64,000 nucleotides of DNA, from positions 62,001 to 126,000 of the forward strand of contig NZ_RWIS01000011.1 in NCBI RefSeq assembly GCF_003944705.1. Reading direction: 5' to 3'. The stretch is from Hymenobacter metallilatus. Lineage in GTDB: Bacteria; Bacteroidota; Bacteroidia; Cytophagales; Hymenobacteraceae. Under the pieces are notes generated by a model. That model was given only the letters and a program-made list of their open reading frames with translations, had not been told where the DNA came from and did no database searches. A program made the position numbers and the translations under genes. Positions 26,804-35,746 of the stretch are shown here, in pieces (the stretch's first letter is position 1; each line of letters opens with the position of its first letter).

Positions 26804-28006
26804 TCAATTAGTTAGCCTCACGGTGGTAGTAGCGCGGAGCATCTTTTCGGGACCTGGCCGCCGGGTGGCAGCACGCGCCTGCTGCTGCCAGGCAGCGTAC
26901 TCCCGGGTTTCGGTCTGGCGTGTAACGGGCGGGGGCAGATGGATGGTACCCGTACAGGTACTGCAGGCATCGGTGCTTAGGTCGTGGCGGTCCGGAAACG
27001 GGCTGCGGCGGCCCCAGCTGACGAAACCAATAGTATTGCCCGTCATGCGGTTCGCAAAAAATACGGTGGCCGGCTTACGGTACCCATTGAATATGGCCGT
27101 GCCGGCGTAGCTGGAGGGTAGGCGTCTGCCGTCGGGCAGCAACCCACTGGTAACGATGCGGTTATGATGGAAATGGTTGTGGTGGCCGGCGGCAATGTTC
27201 ATACCAGCGTTGCCGGTGCTTACCACCGTGTTGGCAAATGCCTCCACGTAGGCAGTCGTTAGCTGGGCCGATGTGGCATCACCATCGGTTGTAATGCCGG
27301 AACCGGTGAAAGTGGGGGCCGTGGCCGGTACCGGGTACGCGCCCTGGATATAGTTGTGGTGGACGCGCAACGGGCTGCTGGGGGTACCGGAGGAGTTATG
27401 CAGGTTGATGTTGTCCTCTACCAAACTCTGGTCGGGCTCGTTGATGACTTCATTCCAGCTGATATCAATGTTGCCCAAACCATGAATCTCGTTAAGCTGC
27501 AGAAAGCTCACCTTCGCGCCCCCGCCGTTGCGGAAGCGGCCATCTATGTTGCGGGCCTGGTTGAGCCGTACCGTAATGCTCTGGCCCGCTGATCCATCGC
27601 CCTGCCAGCGGTACACCAGTATTCCGGCCGTGTGCTCCAGGTAATTGTTTTCGGCCAGCAGGCTCACGCCATCATTCACTTCTAAAAACCGGCCCTGGGC
27701 CCGGTTGTCGGCAGTTGGGGAAGCGCCATAGGCCCGGCAGTTCCGCACAATAAGCTGGCTTCCGCCGGTGGTAGCATCTATCAGCGGCCCCGGCCCTCTC
27801 AGCTCGCAGCCATCCAGAATAACCGGCTCGGTGGTTTCTACCCGGATGCAGGCCTGGTCGGAGCTGACGCTTTCGTAGCGGCCGGAATACGTGCCGCCCT
27901 CCCGGATAACCAGCACAGCCTCCTGGGCCGGGCGCAGTGCACAGGTGGCGCTAATCAGCAGAGTGGCACCCCCCAGCAGGGCGTGCAGCAGCGTAAAGTT
28001 GGCCAT
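26804..28006 (-). CDS. Secreted beta-helix protein, paralogue of the larger one
   Basis: 400 aa. An N-terminal hydrophobic segment (LLHALLGGATLLISATCALRP) is a signal peptide, possibly lipoprotein-type at Cys22. The rest is a right-handed beta-helix that matches the N-terminal domain of the 1150-aa protein throughout: NYLEHTAGILVYRWQGDG, NQARNIDGRFRNGGG, GMNIAAGHHNHFHHNR, DRHDLSTDACSTCTGT. It lacks the malectin and Ig modules. It follows the GT2 gene by 52 bases and probably belongs to the export operon, suggesting that it trims or modifies the EPS. Confidence 0.83.
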   Translation of the reverse strand: MANFTLLHALLGGATLLISATCALRPAQEAVLVIREGGTYSGRYESVSSDQACIRVETTEPVILDGCELRGPGPLIDATTGGSQLIVRNCRAYGASPTADNRAQGRFLEVNDGVSLLAENNYLEHTAGILVYRWQGDGSAGQSITVRLNQARNIDGRFRNGGGAKVSFLQLNEIHGLGNIDISWNEVINEPDQSLVEDNINLHNSSGTPSSPLRVHHNYIQGAYPVPATAPTFTGSGITTDGDATSAQLTTAYVEAFANTVVSTGNAGMNIAAGHHNHFHHNRIVTSGLLPDGRRLPSSYAGTAIFNGYRKPATVFFANRMTGNTIGFVSWGRRSPFPDRHDLSTDACSTCTGTIHLPPPVTRQTETREYAAWQQQARAATRRPGPEKMLRATTTVRLTN

Positions 28007-28058
28007 AGTCGGGCGGAGGTTAAAATTAAGGAGCTATTCCGAGGCTACCCCCTTACAG

Positions 28059-28898
28059 TTAGTGCAGGAAGTAGCCAACCAGGCGCCGGGCATACCCATT
28101 CAGCAGGAAGTAAGGCAGGTAAGGACGGGGGCAGTTTTTAAGGCCAAACCAGGTGAAGTTGCGCAGATTACCGCCTCCCCGAATGCCGAACAAATGCTGA
28201 TAGTAGCCCCGCAGACTGCGCTGGCGGCGGGTTATTTCCTGACCACTCTCCTCAGGGTAGGTACTCAGGCGGGCGTCGTAATTGCAGTACACCGGAAACC
28301 CGTGGCGGCGGGCCACGCTGGTGTAGTCGAAGTCGGCCAGGTAGTGGGGGAGGCGCTTTTCATCGAAGAGGCCGATGGTTTCCAGCACCTGCCGCGGAAT
28401 GAGCAGACCCCGGCCGGGCAGGTACGTAACGGCGTGCAGTCCCTGCTGCCGCTCGGGGGGGAGGATTTCCAGCAGGTCGCGGCGGGTATTGGTGCGCCAG
28501 TCCAGGGTTTCGCCTCCGTACACGGGCAGGCTGGTTTCTGCATCCAGCTCCAGCGCGCCCAGTACGGCCGTGGGGTGCTGTTCGGCGCTGGCCAGCATCC
28601 GGGCCACAAAATCGGGGGCAGCCAGCACGTCGTTGTTGAGCGTCATCACATGGGTTGCTCCTTCGGCCAGGGCCCGGCGGATGCCCAGGTTCACCCCGGC
28701 CGTCCAGAACAGGTTTCCGTCGCCTTCCTCAATGCGCACTTCCGGGAACTCCTCCCGCAGCATACGGCCGGTGCCATCCGTGGAGCCATCATCCACTACC
28801 ACCACCCGAAACCCCTGGACGGTTTGCTGCTGCAGCGACTGGAGGCAGGCGCGGGTGAATTCCTTGCGGTTGAAAACAGGAATAACAATGTAGAGCAT
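28059..28898 (-). CDS. GT2 family glycosyltransferase (rhamnosyltransferase-like)
   Basis: 279 aa from ATG 28898 (a TTG two codons upstream is the alternative). A single GT-A domain has YIVIPVFNRKEFTRACLQSL, VVVVDDGSTDGTGRML, FWTAGVNLGIRRAL, the metal-site region MTLNNDVLAAPDF and the C-terminal LADFDYTSVARRHG. The LxxxDFDY pattern is common in rhamnosyl- and GlcNAc-transferases. It is cytoplasmic and part of the export operon. Confidence 0.9.
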   Translation of the reverse strand: MLYIVIPVFNRKEFTRACLQSLQQQTVQGFRVVVVDDGSTDGTGRMLREEFPEVRIEEGDGNLFWTAGVNLGIRRALAEGATHVMTLNNDVLAAPDFVARMLASAEQHPTAVLGALELDAETSLPVYGGETLDWRTNTRRDLLEILPPERQQGLHAVTYLPGRGLLIPRQVLETIGLFDEKRLPHYLADFDYTSVARRHGFPVYCNYDARLSTYPEESGQEITRRQRSLRGYYQHLFGIRGGGNLRNFTWFGLKNCPRPYLPYFLLNGYARRLVGYFLH

Positions 28899-28927
28899 AG
28901 CCAAGCAGTGTGAATTATGAGGAGAAA

Positions 28928-30223
28928 CTACACCTGAGCCAGAGTAGCAACGGCGGGCTCCCGGCCCGGAACCCGCAGGGGGCGGGTAAGCGGCGGCGGC
29001 AGCAGGGGCTGTACCAACTGCAGCAGGCGACGGGTACGCCTGGCCCAGGTTTGAGTGCAGGCAAAGTGGTAGCCTGCCTGCCCGGCAGCCAGGCGGGCAT
29101 CCGGCTGATGGTAGAAATATTCCACGGCCCTAGCCAAAGCCGTAGCCGTAGCTTCCGGGGTGGTTACCGGCACCTTACAGCCAGCGGTGTCCGGAACAAA
29201 ATCGTGGGCGCCCTGGTGGTCGAGGGTGATGATGGGCAGGCCAGTGGCCATAGCTTCCAGAAACTGGGAGGCAAAGGAGTCGCGCAGGCTGCCAAACAGG
29301 AAGGCATCGTGGGAGAGGAAGGCGGCCCGCACCTCCTGCCAGGATACGGCCCCGCGCCAGGTAACCCGATCCTGGAGGCCGTGGCGGGCAATAATGGCCG
29401 GCAGCTGCGGCCCCAGTGGCCCGTCGCCCACAATGGTTAAATGAAAAGGAATCTGCTGGTCCACCCGGGCCAGGGCATCGAGGGCCAGCAATAGTGCTTT
29501 GCGCGGAAACAGGCGGCCCAGCCAGAGCAGGCGAAAAGTGGGCGCGGGCTCCCGCTGCGGGAAGGAGGGAGGGAAAAACGAATCCGGCAGGCCTGAATCC
29601 AGGAACAGCTCTACGCGGCGGGCGCCCAGGCGGCGGGCCAGCGCGGCGGTTTCGGAGTTGGTGGCCAGCACCAGGGCCGCGTGGCGCAGCGTCTGGCGCA
29701 CGTTGGGGTCAAACGTGAGCAGTAGCCAGCCCACAACGTTGCGCATGGTTTCCGACTTAAACCAGTCGGGAATGAAGGCCCGGAAGGCGCGGGGTGCGCG
29801 CTGGGCACCGCCAACGGGCCCAAAAATGAGGGGCTTTCCCAGACGCCACATCCAAGAGCCCATCTGCAGGCTGCCGTAGGTGGCATGATGCACGTAGTCA
29901 AAGTCTACGGTCCGGCTGATGCGGGCCGCTTCTTTCCAGGCCAGGTATTGCCACACCATGTAGTGCAGGTACACGCCAAACTGCCAGCGGTGCAGAAACT
30001 GTACCCAGGCCGGCACTGCCACAAATACAAACTGCAGCTGGTCGGGGCTGAGCTCCTGACCATGTTCGGCCAGGAAGGCTGCAATGCCGTTGCGGCCGTC
30101 GGGGTTGGTAATGCACCACACGCGGTGACCTTGCCGGGCGGTTTGCCAGGTCCAGTTGAAGCCGAAACCATCTTCGCCGCCGTGCGCCGGGTTGCAGGCG
30201 TAGGCTGATAGCAGAACGTTCAT
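28928..30223 (-). CDS. GT4 family glycosyltransferase
   Basis: 431 aa with a GT-B fold. It opens MNVLLSAYACNPAHGGEDGFGF with the N-terminal Gly-rich acceptor loop. The C-terminal donor domain has FRLLWLGRLFPRKALLLALDAL, LTIVGDGPLGPQLPAII, LFGSLRDSFASQFLEAMATG and PIITLDHQGAHDFV. It adds a sugar to the growing repeat unit on the cytoplasmic face. Family is clear; donor and linkage are unknown. Confidence 0.88.
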   Translation of the reverse strand: MNVLLSAYACNPAHGGEDGFGFNWTWQTARQGHRVWCITNPDGRNGIAAFLAEHGQELSPDQLQFVFVAVPAWVQFLHRWQFGVYLHYMVWQYLAWKEAARISRTVDFDYVHHATYGSLQMGSWMWRLGKPLIFGPVGGAQRAPRAFRAFIPDWFKSETMRNVVGWLLLTFDPNVRQTLRHAALVLATNSETAALARRLGARRVELFLDSGLPDSFFPPSFPQREPAPTFRLLWLGRLFPRKALLLALDALARVDQQIPFHLTIVGDGPLGPQLPAIIARHGLQDRVTWRGAVSWQEVRAAFLSHDAFLFGSLRDSFASQFLEAMATGLPIITLDHQGAHDFVPDTAGCKVPVTTPEATATALARAVEYFYHQPDARLAAGQAGYHFACTQTWARRTRRLLQLVQPLLPPPLTRPLRVPGREPAVATLAQV

Positions 30224-30327
30224 GAGCAGAAAAGAAGGGAAGCGCCGGCGGGCGGGAGCAGCTGGGCTCGAGGTGAAAAAAAGATTAGCGGATAATCAGG
30301 AGCGGGTACTGAGGCAAGAGGGCACCT

Positions 30328-31356
30328 TCAGGCGTGCGTGGCCGGTGAAAATGCCGGTACCGGGGCGGTAAACGGGGCAGCGGTCCGGGCAGTACGGGGT
30401 GCCGGGTGGGCCCGCCGGAGTACTTGCCGGATTTTGGCCACCACCCGCCCCCACAGAAACTCGCGGAAGCGGCGCTGGTCGCGGCGGCGGTCGGCCAGCA
30501 CCGTGGCAGGGTGACAGAGCGGAAACGCCAGGTTGGTAGTTGGCACGTTGGCAAACTCGTCGGTGGCATTGAGCGTGTGGGTGCCCTGTTCGCCAAACCC
30601 GATGTTACCTACCAGGTTAGTGGCCGGCACAATACACAGCCCCGAGTTGGCCACAATGGTAAAGTGCCACTGGTAGTCCCACACATCGGGCGGCTGGGGC
30701 AGGTCGAGCACACTCTCGATTTTGCCAAGGCGGTAGCGGGTTTCCAGCCAGCTGCTGTAGAGGCCAGCCAGCTTGCCCTGGGCGCGCAGCTCCTGATACT
30801 GGCTCAGCTGAAAATCGTAGAGCTGCCAGGCCCGGCGCCAGGTAGCCCAGCCCCAGCTATTCACCTGCGTGGAAAAGTAGTACGACTCGGCGGCCACGGG
30901 GCGAGGCCGCTGCGCCTCCCGGCTGAAGTTGTTGCCTCCGATGTGCATCACGCGGGTATCGGTGCGGTAGCGGGCCAGCAGCTCCTCGCAGAAGCGAAAG
31001 AAGGAAGGGGCCGGCACGCAGTCATCCTCCAGGATAATACCCTCTTCTTCCTGCCGGAAAAACCAGTCAATGGCCGAGGCCGGGCCCACACCGCAGTTCA
31101 GATTGGTGGTCCGGAACAGGGTGAATACTTCGCAGGGCCAGTCAATGTCGGCCACAATGGCACGGGCGGCGGTGCAGCGGGCCTGGTCGTCGGGGTGGGA
31201 GGAGCGGGGGCCATCGGCGGCAATGTAAAGCCGGGGCGGGCGGGCCCGGCGCACGGCCTCAAACACGCGCCGGGTCGTATCGGGGCGGTTGAAGATGAGC
31301 AGCAGAACTGCCGTACGTAAGGGAGGCGTACTGGCAGGAGCAGAAGAGGACAGCAT
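30328..31356 (-). CDS. HlpA-like nucleotide-diphospho-sugar transferase
   Basis: 342 aa with a GT-A-like fold: TAVLLLIFNRPDTTRRVFEAV, LYIAADGPR, NLNCGVGPASAIDWFF, and the metal motif GIILEDDCVPAPSFFRFC. NSWGWATWRRAW is typical of the family often named hemolytic protein HlpA-like in Bacteroidota EPS clusters. The N-terminal dozen residues are low-complexity and a later start is possible. It lies in the export operon between the polymerase and the GT4 gene. Confidence 0.82.
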   Translation of the reverse strand: MLSSSAPASTPPLRTAVLLLIFNRPDTTRRVFEAVRRARPPRLYIAADGPRSSHPDDQARCTAARAIVADIDWPCEVFTLFRTTNLNCGVGPASAIDWFFRQEEEGIILEDDCVPAPSFFRFCEELLARYRTDTRVMHIGGNNFSREAQRPRPVAAESYYFSTQVNSWGWATWRRAWQLYDFQLSQYQELRAQGKLAGLYSSWLETRYRLGKIESVLDLPQPPDVWDYQWHFTIVANSGLCIVPATNLVGNIGFGEQGTHTLNATDEFANVPTTNLAFPLCHPATVLADRRRDQRRFREFLWGRVVAKIRQVLRRAHPAPRTARTAAPFTAPVPAFSPATHA

Positions 31357-31395
31357 ACTATGGCGAAATGGAAGGGCCGGGAGAAGACAGGAACA

Positions 31396-32688
31396 TCAGG
31401 CGGATATGCCCAGCGTAGTGGGCACCAGCGGCAGGGGTGGCGGGGCGGCCGGGGTAGGTGCCCGTGGGGGAGCAGCGGCCACGGGTAGGGGTGCCGCTAC
31501 GGCCAGTGTAATGCCAACGATACCATACAGGTACGGAGGCCAGTCGTAGGAAATGCCGTAGAGCAGGGCCGTGCTGGTGAAGCTGACCAGCACAGCAGTG
31601 GCGGCACTAAATGGCACCGGCTGGAATGCCCGCTTCAGCAGCTGCCAAAGCGGTACCAGCACTACCAGCAGCACCCCCAAAATACCGAAGTAGAACAGCC
31701 GGTCGAGGTAGAAGCTGTGGAAGTGGTGGCCGGTGCGGTCGGCCCACACCGGGTGGTCACCATCCCCGTAAAACTGCATGGGCAGCTCGAAGCCTTCCAG
31801 CCGCATACCCGCCACCGGATACTCCTGCACAAACGACTCGTAAGCTTCCCACTGCTTCAGGCGCCAGCTGCCAGTACCCTGCTTGTCGGCGTGGGTGATG
31901 TCCTCCACGTTGGTTTCCAGCTTACGCAGCACCTGGGGGTTGTCCAGCACCAGGGCCGTGCCCCCCAGCAGCCCGGCCAGCAGAGGCATCAGCAGAACCG
32001 GCAGCAACCGGTTGAAATGCACCCGGGTGCCCTCTACCCGGCCCAGGCCTATAAACAGGCCGTTAACCACCAGTGCCAGCGCCATGGTGAGCCATACGGT
32101 ACGGTGCTGCAGGAATACTATCAGGGCCAGAATTACGAAAAACAGCGCCAGCCGCAGCAGGCCACCCCGCGTCATGTACTGGTTGAAGTAGTATAAGGCC
32201 GGCAGCATCAGCATATACGCCGACGTGACGTTGAAGCCCCGCTCCGTTTCCAGAAAGGCCGTGAGGCTTAGCGCATCGGGGTGGTACAGAGCCATGCTCA
32301 GGGCCAGCCCCGTCAGCACCAGAACCATCAGCAGGCCCATGGGCAGTGGGTGGCGGCGGTAGTAGGCGTACATGGCAAACACGGGCAGAATGGCCAGCAG
32401 CTTCGCGAATACGTGGGGGTACACGAAGGCCGTGCCCCACCCGTTGTACGACTCCAGCGCCAGCGCCCCGGTTACGCTCACTACCACCAGCAGCCACTTG
32501 CGCATGGTAGGGCTCAGGTAGCGGAAGTAACAAGTTATCAGCAGCAAGGCCAGGCCGGTAATGGCGTAGTTGTAGAGGCCCAGGGCCGGGTCGTCGTCAT
32601 CTTTGATAACAAACTCGGTAAAAGCCCGGTCGGTGAGCAGAACCAGCAGCAGCGGCAGCACATGGCGGAAGCGGAAACTTATTTTCAT
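31396..32688 (-). CDS. Wzy/WaaL-type polymerase or O-antigen ligase
   Basis: 430 aa, largely hydrophobic, with about ten membrane segments and one large periplasmic loop (about 230-330: NVEDITHADKQGTGSWRLKQW, GHHFHSFYLDRLFYFG). The pattern is that of the O-antigen ligase/polymerase superfamily. In a cluster with Wzx, Wzc and Wza it most likely polymerises repeat units in the periplasm. Its ATG overlaps the upstream GT stop by four bases (ATGA), so they are translationally coupled; longer starts lie inside that GT gene. The Pro/Ala-rich C-terminal tail is unusual. Confidence 0.8.
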   Translation of the reverse strand: MKISFRFRHVLPLLLVLLTDRAFTEFVIKDDDDPALGLYNYAITGLALLLITCYFRYLSPTMRKWLLVVVSVTGALALESYNGWGTAFVYPHVFAKLLAILPVFAMYAYYRRHPLPMGLLMVLVLTGLALSMALYHPDALSLTAFLETERGFNVTSAYMLMLPALYYFNQYMTRGGLLRLALFFVILALIVFLQHRTVWLTMALALVVNGLFIGLGRVEGTRVHFNRLLPVLLMPLLAGLLGGTALVLDNPQVLRKLETNVEDITHADKQGTGSWRLKQWEAYESFVQEYPVAGMRLEGFELPMQFYGDGDHPVWADRTGHHFHSFYLDRLFYFGILGVLLVVLVPLWQLLKRAFQPVPFSAATAVLVSFTSTALLYGISYDWPPYLYGIVGITLAVAAPLPVAAAPPRAPTPAAPPPLPLVPTTLGISA

Positions 32689-33842
32689 AGCTCCAGGGCG
32701 GGTATATACGGGCCGGGCTGAGTCGGCAGCGGGTGCATACGAGTGGTGTGGCAGGCCTCCTCGTACACGGCGCGGGTGCGGCGGGCAGTGTGCTGCCAGG
32801 TAAAGTCGAGCAGCCGCAGCTGGCCCAGCCGGATCAGGTTGCGGCGCAGAGCCGCGTCGGTGAGCACGCGGGCCAGCTGCTCGGCCAGGGCTCCCGGCTG
32901 GGTGGCCGGGAAGTACAGCGCCGCCTCGCGGGCTATTTCCGGAAAGCAGGAAGCTTCGCTCAGCAGCACCGGGCACTGCTGGCCGTAGGCTTCCAGAATG
33001 GGTAAGCCAAAACCCTCGTATTCAGAAGGGAAGACGAAAGCCTGCGCGTGCCGGTAGAGCTGGTTGAGTTGGGCATCGGATACCGGCCCGAACTGGTGAG
33101 CCCGTGCCGCCCAGCCGGTAGCGGCCAGCAGCTCCCGCTCGGCGGCAGTAAATGGCCCCCCACCCGCGCATACCAGGTGCAGGTCCTGCCCGAGGGCGGG
33201 CGGCAGCAGGGCCAGGGCTTCCGCCAGCACCCCAAAGTTTTTGTACAGTGCCCGGCTGCCCGTAAACAGCACGTACCGCTCGGGCATTGGCAGGGCCGGA
33301 CCCGCCGCGGTAAACTCCCGCTCGGTGTAGCCGTGGTGCACTACCCGCACTTTTTCAGGAGCCACCGGCAACAGTCGTAGTAAATCGGCCCGGGTATGCT
33401 CAGAAACGGCAATGATGCGGGTAGCCCGCTGCACGATACGGTTGAGCACGGCCCCATTCCGGTCTGGGTAATGTTCCGGAAACAAGGCCGGAATCATATC
33501 GTGGATGGTGACTACCAGGGGGCGGCCGGCCGGCAGCAGCTCCAGAAAGTAGTCGTCGTCGGCCAGGGTGGGGTGAAACACGTCGAAGTTGTCGCGCTGC
33601 AGCGCCCGGCGGGAGGCGCGCTGGTTGAAGTACCGAATCACGCGCCAGCGGGCCGGCAACGACGAATCGGGCAGGAAGGTGTGGTGCCGGGAGTGTTGCC
33701 GGTCCCGCAGGTAGAGGTTGTTGCTCAAGGCCACCGCCAGCTCCGACTGCCAATTGGCGTGACAGAGCAGCTCATGATGGTAGCGGGATACTCCTCCAAA
33801 GTCCTGGAGAGTAAAGGCCTGATGGTCGTACAGCACGCGCAT
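32685..33842 (-). CDS. GT4 family glycosyltransferase (mannosyltransferase-like)
   Basis: 385 aa with a GT-B fold. It has VLYDHQAFTLQDFGGVSRYHHEL, VVTIHDMIPALFPEHYP, ATRIIAVSEHTRADLLRL, RYVLFTGSRALYKNF and the donor-site E-x7-E in YEGFGLPILEAYGQ. This is the common WbdB/WbcX-like mannosyl- or related hexosyltransferase subgroup. It ends in a 4-base overlap with the polymerase and starts two bases after the flippase stop, all in one operon. Confidence 0.9.
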   Translation of the reverse strand: MRVLYDHQAFTLQDFGGVSRYHHELLCHANWQSELAVALSNNLYLRDRQHSRHHTFLPDSSLPARWRVIRYFNQRASRRALQRDNFDVFHPTLADDDYFLELLPAGRPLVVTIHDMIPALFPEHYPDRNGAVLNRIVQRATRIIAVSEHTRADLLRLLPVAPEKVRVVHHGYTEREFTAAGPALPMPERYVLFTGSRALYKNFGVLAEALALLPPALGQDLHLVCAGGGPFTAAERELLAATGWAARAHQFGPVSDAQLNQLYRHAQAFVFPSEYEGFGLPILEAYGQQCPVLLSEASCFPEIAREAALYFPATQPGALAEQLARVLTDAALRRNLIRLGQLRLLDFTWQHTARRTRAVYEEACHTTRMHPLPTQPGPYIPALEL

Positions 33843-33844
33843 GA

Positions 33845-35464
33845 CTATACCAGTTCAGTTTCAGGATCGGGCAGCAGGGCAGGGTGGGAACGGCGGATTG
33901 CAGGAGCGGGGAAGGCGGGAGCAGCGTCACGGTTCAGGTAAGCCAGCCGGGCAGAAAAGGCCGTGAGCAGGGTAGCCAGCGGGCCGGCCGCGGCGTTGCC
34001 TTCGTGGAGGCGGCCCAGCAGGCGCAACAGCACCTGCCGGAGGCGGGTTGGTGGCGCTACCACCGTAAAGCCTGCCAGCAGCAGACCACCGGCCAGCATT
34101 TCAGTTACCAGTAGGGCCGCGGCGGGTACGGTGCCCGGCGGCAGCAGCAGGCGGGTGCCCGCAATGCCCGCTGCCACCAGTGCCCCGGCCAGCAGGCCCG
34201 GCACATAGGCCCCCATTACTTCGGCCGTAGCTACGGCCAGCACCCGGCGCATCAGCAGCAGGTACAACACCGTGCGGATTACTTCGCCGGCCACCACGGC
34301 GGCGGCCACACCCAGCAGGCCGTAGCGGCTCAAGCCGTAAAACAGGCCGGTAAGCAGCACCGCGTAAAACAGGTTCAGCCAGAGCTTGGGCGTAAGGGTG
34401 GCCGTGGCATCACACACCACGCCCGCAAACATGGTTACCATGCTCATGCCAAAAGCCGCGCACACCACCCGCAGAATGGGTACCGCCGCTCCCCAGTCGG
34501 GGCCCAGCATTACGCGCACAATTTCGGGTGCAGCCACGGCGGCCCCCGCACAAATCGGAATAACCAGCGCCGCAATCAGCGTAATGCTGCTCAGGTACAC
34601 GGCCCGCAGCCGGGGCCGGTCGGCCTGTACCTGGCTGAAAGAGGGGAATACCACCTTGGATACGCTGGTCGTGAGCAGGTACACCGGCAGGCCAATCAGC
34701 ATCCAGCCCCGGCTGTAAATGCCCAGCGCCGCCGCCCCCAGCAGCCGCCCGATCAGCAGGGTATCCAGGGAGCCCGTTACAAATTCCAGAAAGCTGATGG
34801 CCGACATGCGGCTGCCGTAGGCAACCAGAGGCCGGTACGTTTCCCAATGAAACAGAGGCTGCACCGCGTGCCGCTCGGCCAGGTAGCTCAGTAAGGTAGT
34901 CAGCAACCCCTGGCCAATGGTGGCGGCCACCAGGCTCCATACCCCCCAGCCCTGAAAGGCCAGTACAATGCCCAGCCCGCCGTAGCTCAGAATGTAAGAA
35001 ACCAGCTCAATAATGGCTAAAGTACGGAAGCGCATGTGCCGACGCAGCAGGCTCAGAGCCGTGGCATTGAGGCCGGTAAGACAAAGGCCCACGGCCAGCA
35101 CCCGCACCACCGGCACCACCTCGGGCTGGCGCACTATGCCGGCCGCCAGCGGCGCCGCCAGCACCAGCAAACCCGCAAACAGCACCCCCAGGGCCACCGA
35201 CGAGGTGAAGGCCGCCCGAATATCGGCGCGGGTCAGCTCCGGCTTCTGAATAATGGCCTGCTCCATACCCATTTGGGCGAAGTAGGAGCCAAACCGCAGA
35301 ATTACCCCGGCCAGGGCTACCAGGCCAAACGCCGCCGGGCTCAGCAGGCGGGCCATAGTGGCAGTGTAGCCCATTTGCAGCACGGCCGTGATGAGGGTGG
35401 CCGCCGTGGTCCACTTTACGCCGTGCACGGCGGCAGTTGTCAGGTTAGGAGCAGAAGATGCCAT
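33845..35464 (-). CDS. Wzx-type lipid-linked oligosaccharide flippase (WzxC family)
   Basis: 539 aa from ATG 35464 with 12-14 predicted membrane segments. The start AAVHGVKWTTAATLITAVLQ, followed by ATMARLLSPAAFGLVALAGV and FAQMGMEQAIIQ, is typical of the WzxC/Polysacc_synt_3 family. It flips undecaprenyl-linked repeat units to the periplasm. A frame extending upstream to about 35695 would read through repeat element D and is rejected. Confidence 0.9.
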   Translation of the reverse strand: MASSAPNLTTAAVHGVKWTTAATLITAVLQMGYTATMARLLSPAAFGLVALAGVILRFGSYFAQMGMEQAIIQKPELTRADIRAAFTSSVALGVLFAGLLVLAAPLAAGIVRQPEVVPVVRVLAVGLCLTGLNATALSLLRRHMRFRTLAIIELVSYILSYGGLGIVLAFQGWGVWSLVAATIGQGLLTTLLSYLAERHAVQPLFHWETYRPLVAYGSRMSAISFLEFVTGSLDTLLIGRLLGAAALGIYSRGWMLIGLPVYLLTTSVSKVVFPSFSQVQADRPRLRAVYLSSITLIAALVIPICAGAAVAAPEIVRVMLGPDWGAAVPILRVVCAAFGMSMVTMFAGVVCDATATLTPKLWLNLFYAVLLTGLFYGLSRYGLLGVAAAVVAGEVIRTVLYLLLMRRVLAVATAEVMGAYVPGLLAGALVAAGIAGTRLLLPPGTVPAAALLVTEMLAGGLLLAGFTVVAPPTRLRQVLLRLLGRLHEGNAAAGPLATLLTAFSARLAYLNRDAAPAFPAPAIRRSHPALLPDPETELV

Positions 35465-35520
35465 GAAGCCATCCGGGTAAAAAGGTGCAAAGGCAGAAGA
35501 AGTAGAGCGGGGAATTTTTG

Positions 35521-35746
35521 GGTAGTAGGTAGTAGGATGAAGGATAAAGGATGAGGGACGGTTATGCTGGGCTGGCGAAGGGCCCGCTGCCAGTGCGACG
35601 AGCTTTCTCGCAGAGGTTCGCGGAGGGATGCGCAGAGGATAGCAGAGGCTGTTTTGAAGGGAGTTCCGAACAAGCTCCGGCAGACCGTCCCTCATCCTTT
35701 ATCCCTTATCCCTCATCCCTTATCCTTTATCCAACTACCTAATACC
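35521..35746. repeat. Inverted repeat of ~7-bp units (element D)
   Basis: The 20-bp arms at 35542-35561 (GGATAAAGGATGAGGGACGG) and 35685-35704 are exact reverse complements. Both extend outward as variants of the same unit (GGATGAA, GGTAGTA; CCCTTAT, CCCTCAT, CCTTTAT). The centre also holds a degenerate tract of GCAGAGG-like units (35609-35650). It separates the tyrosine kinase and flippase genes. Confidence 0.8.
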
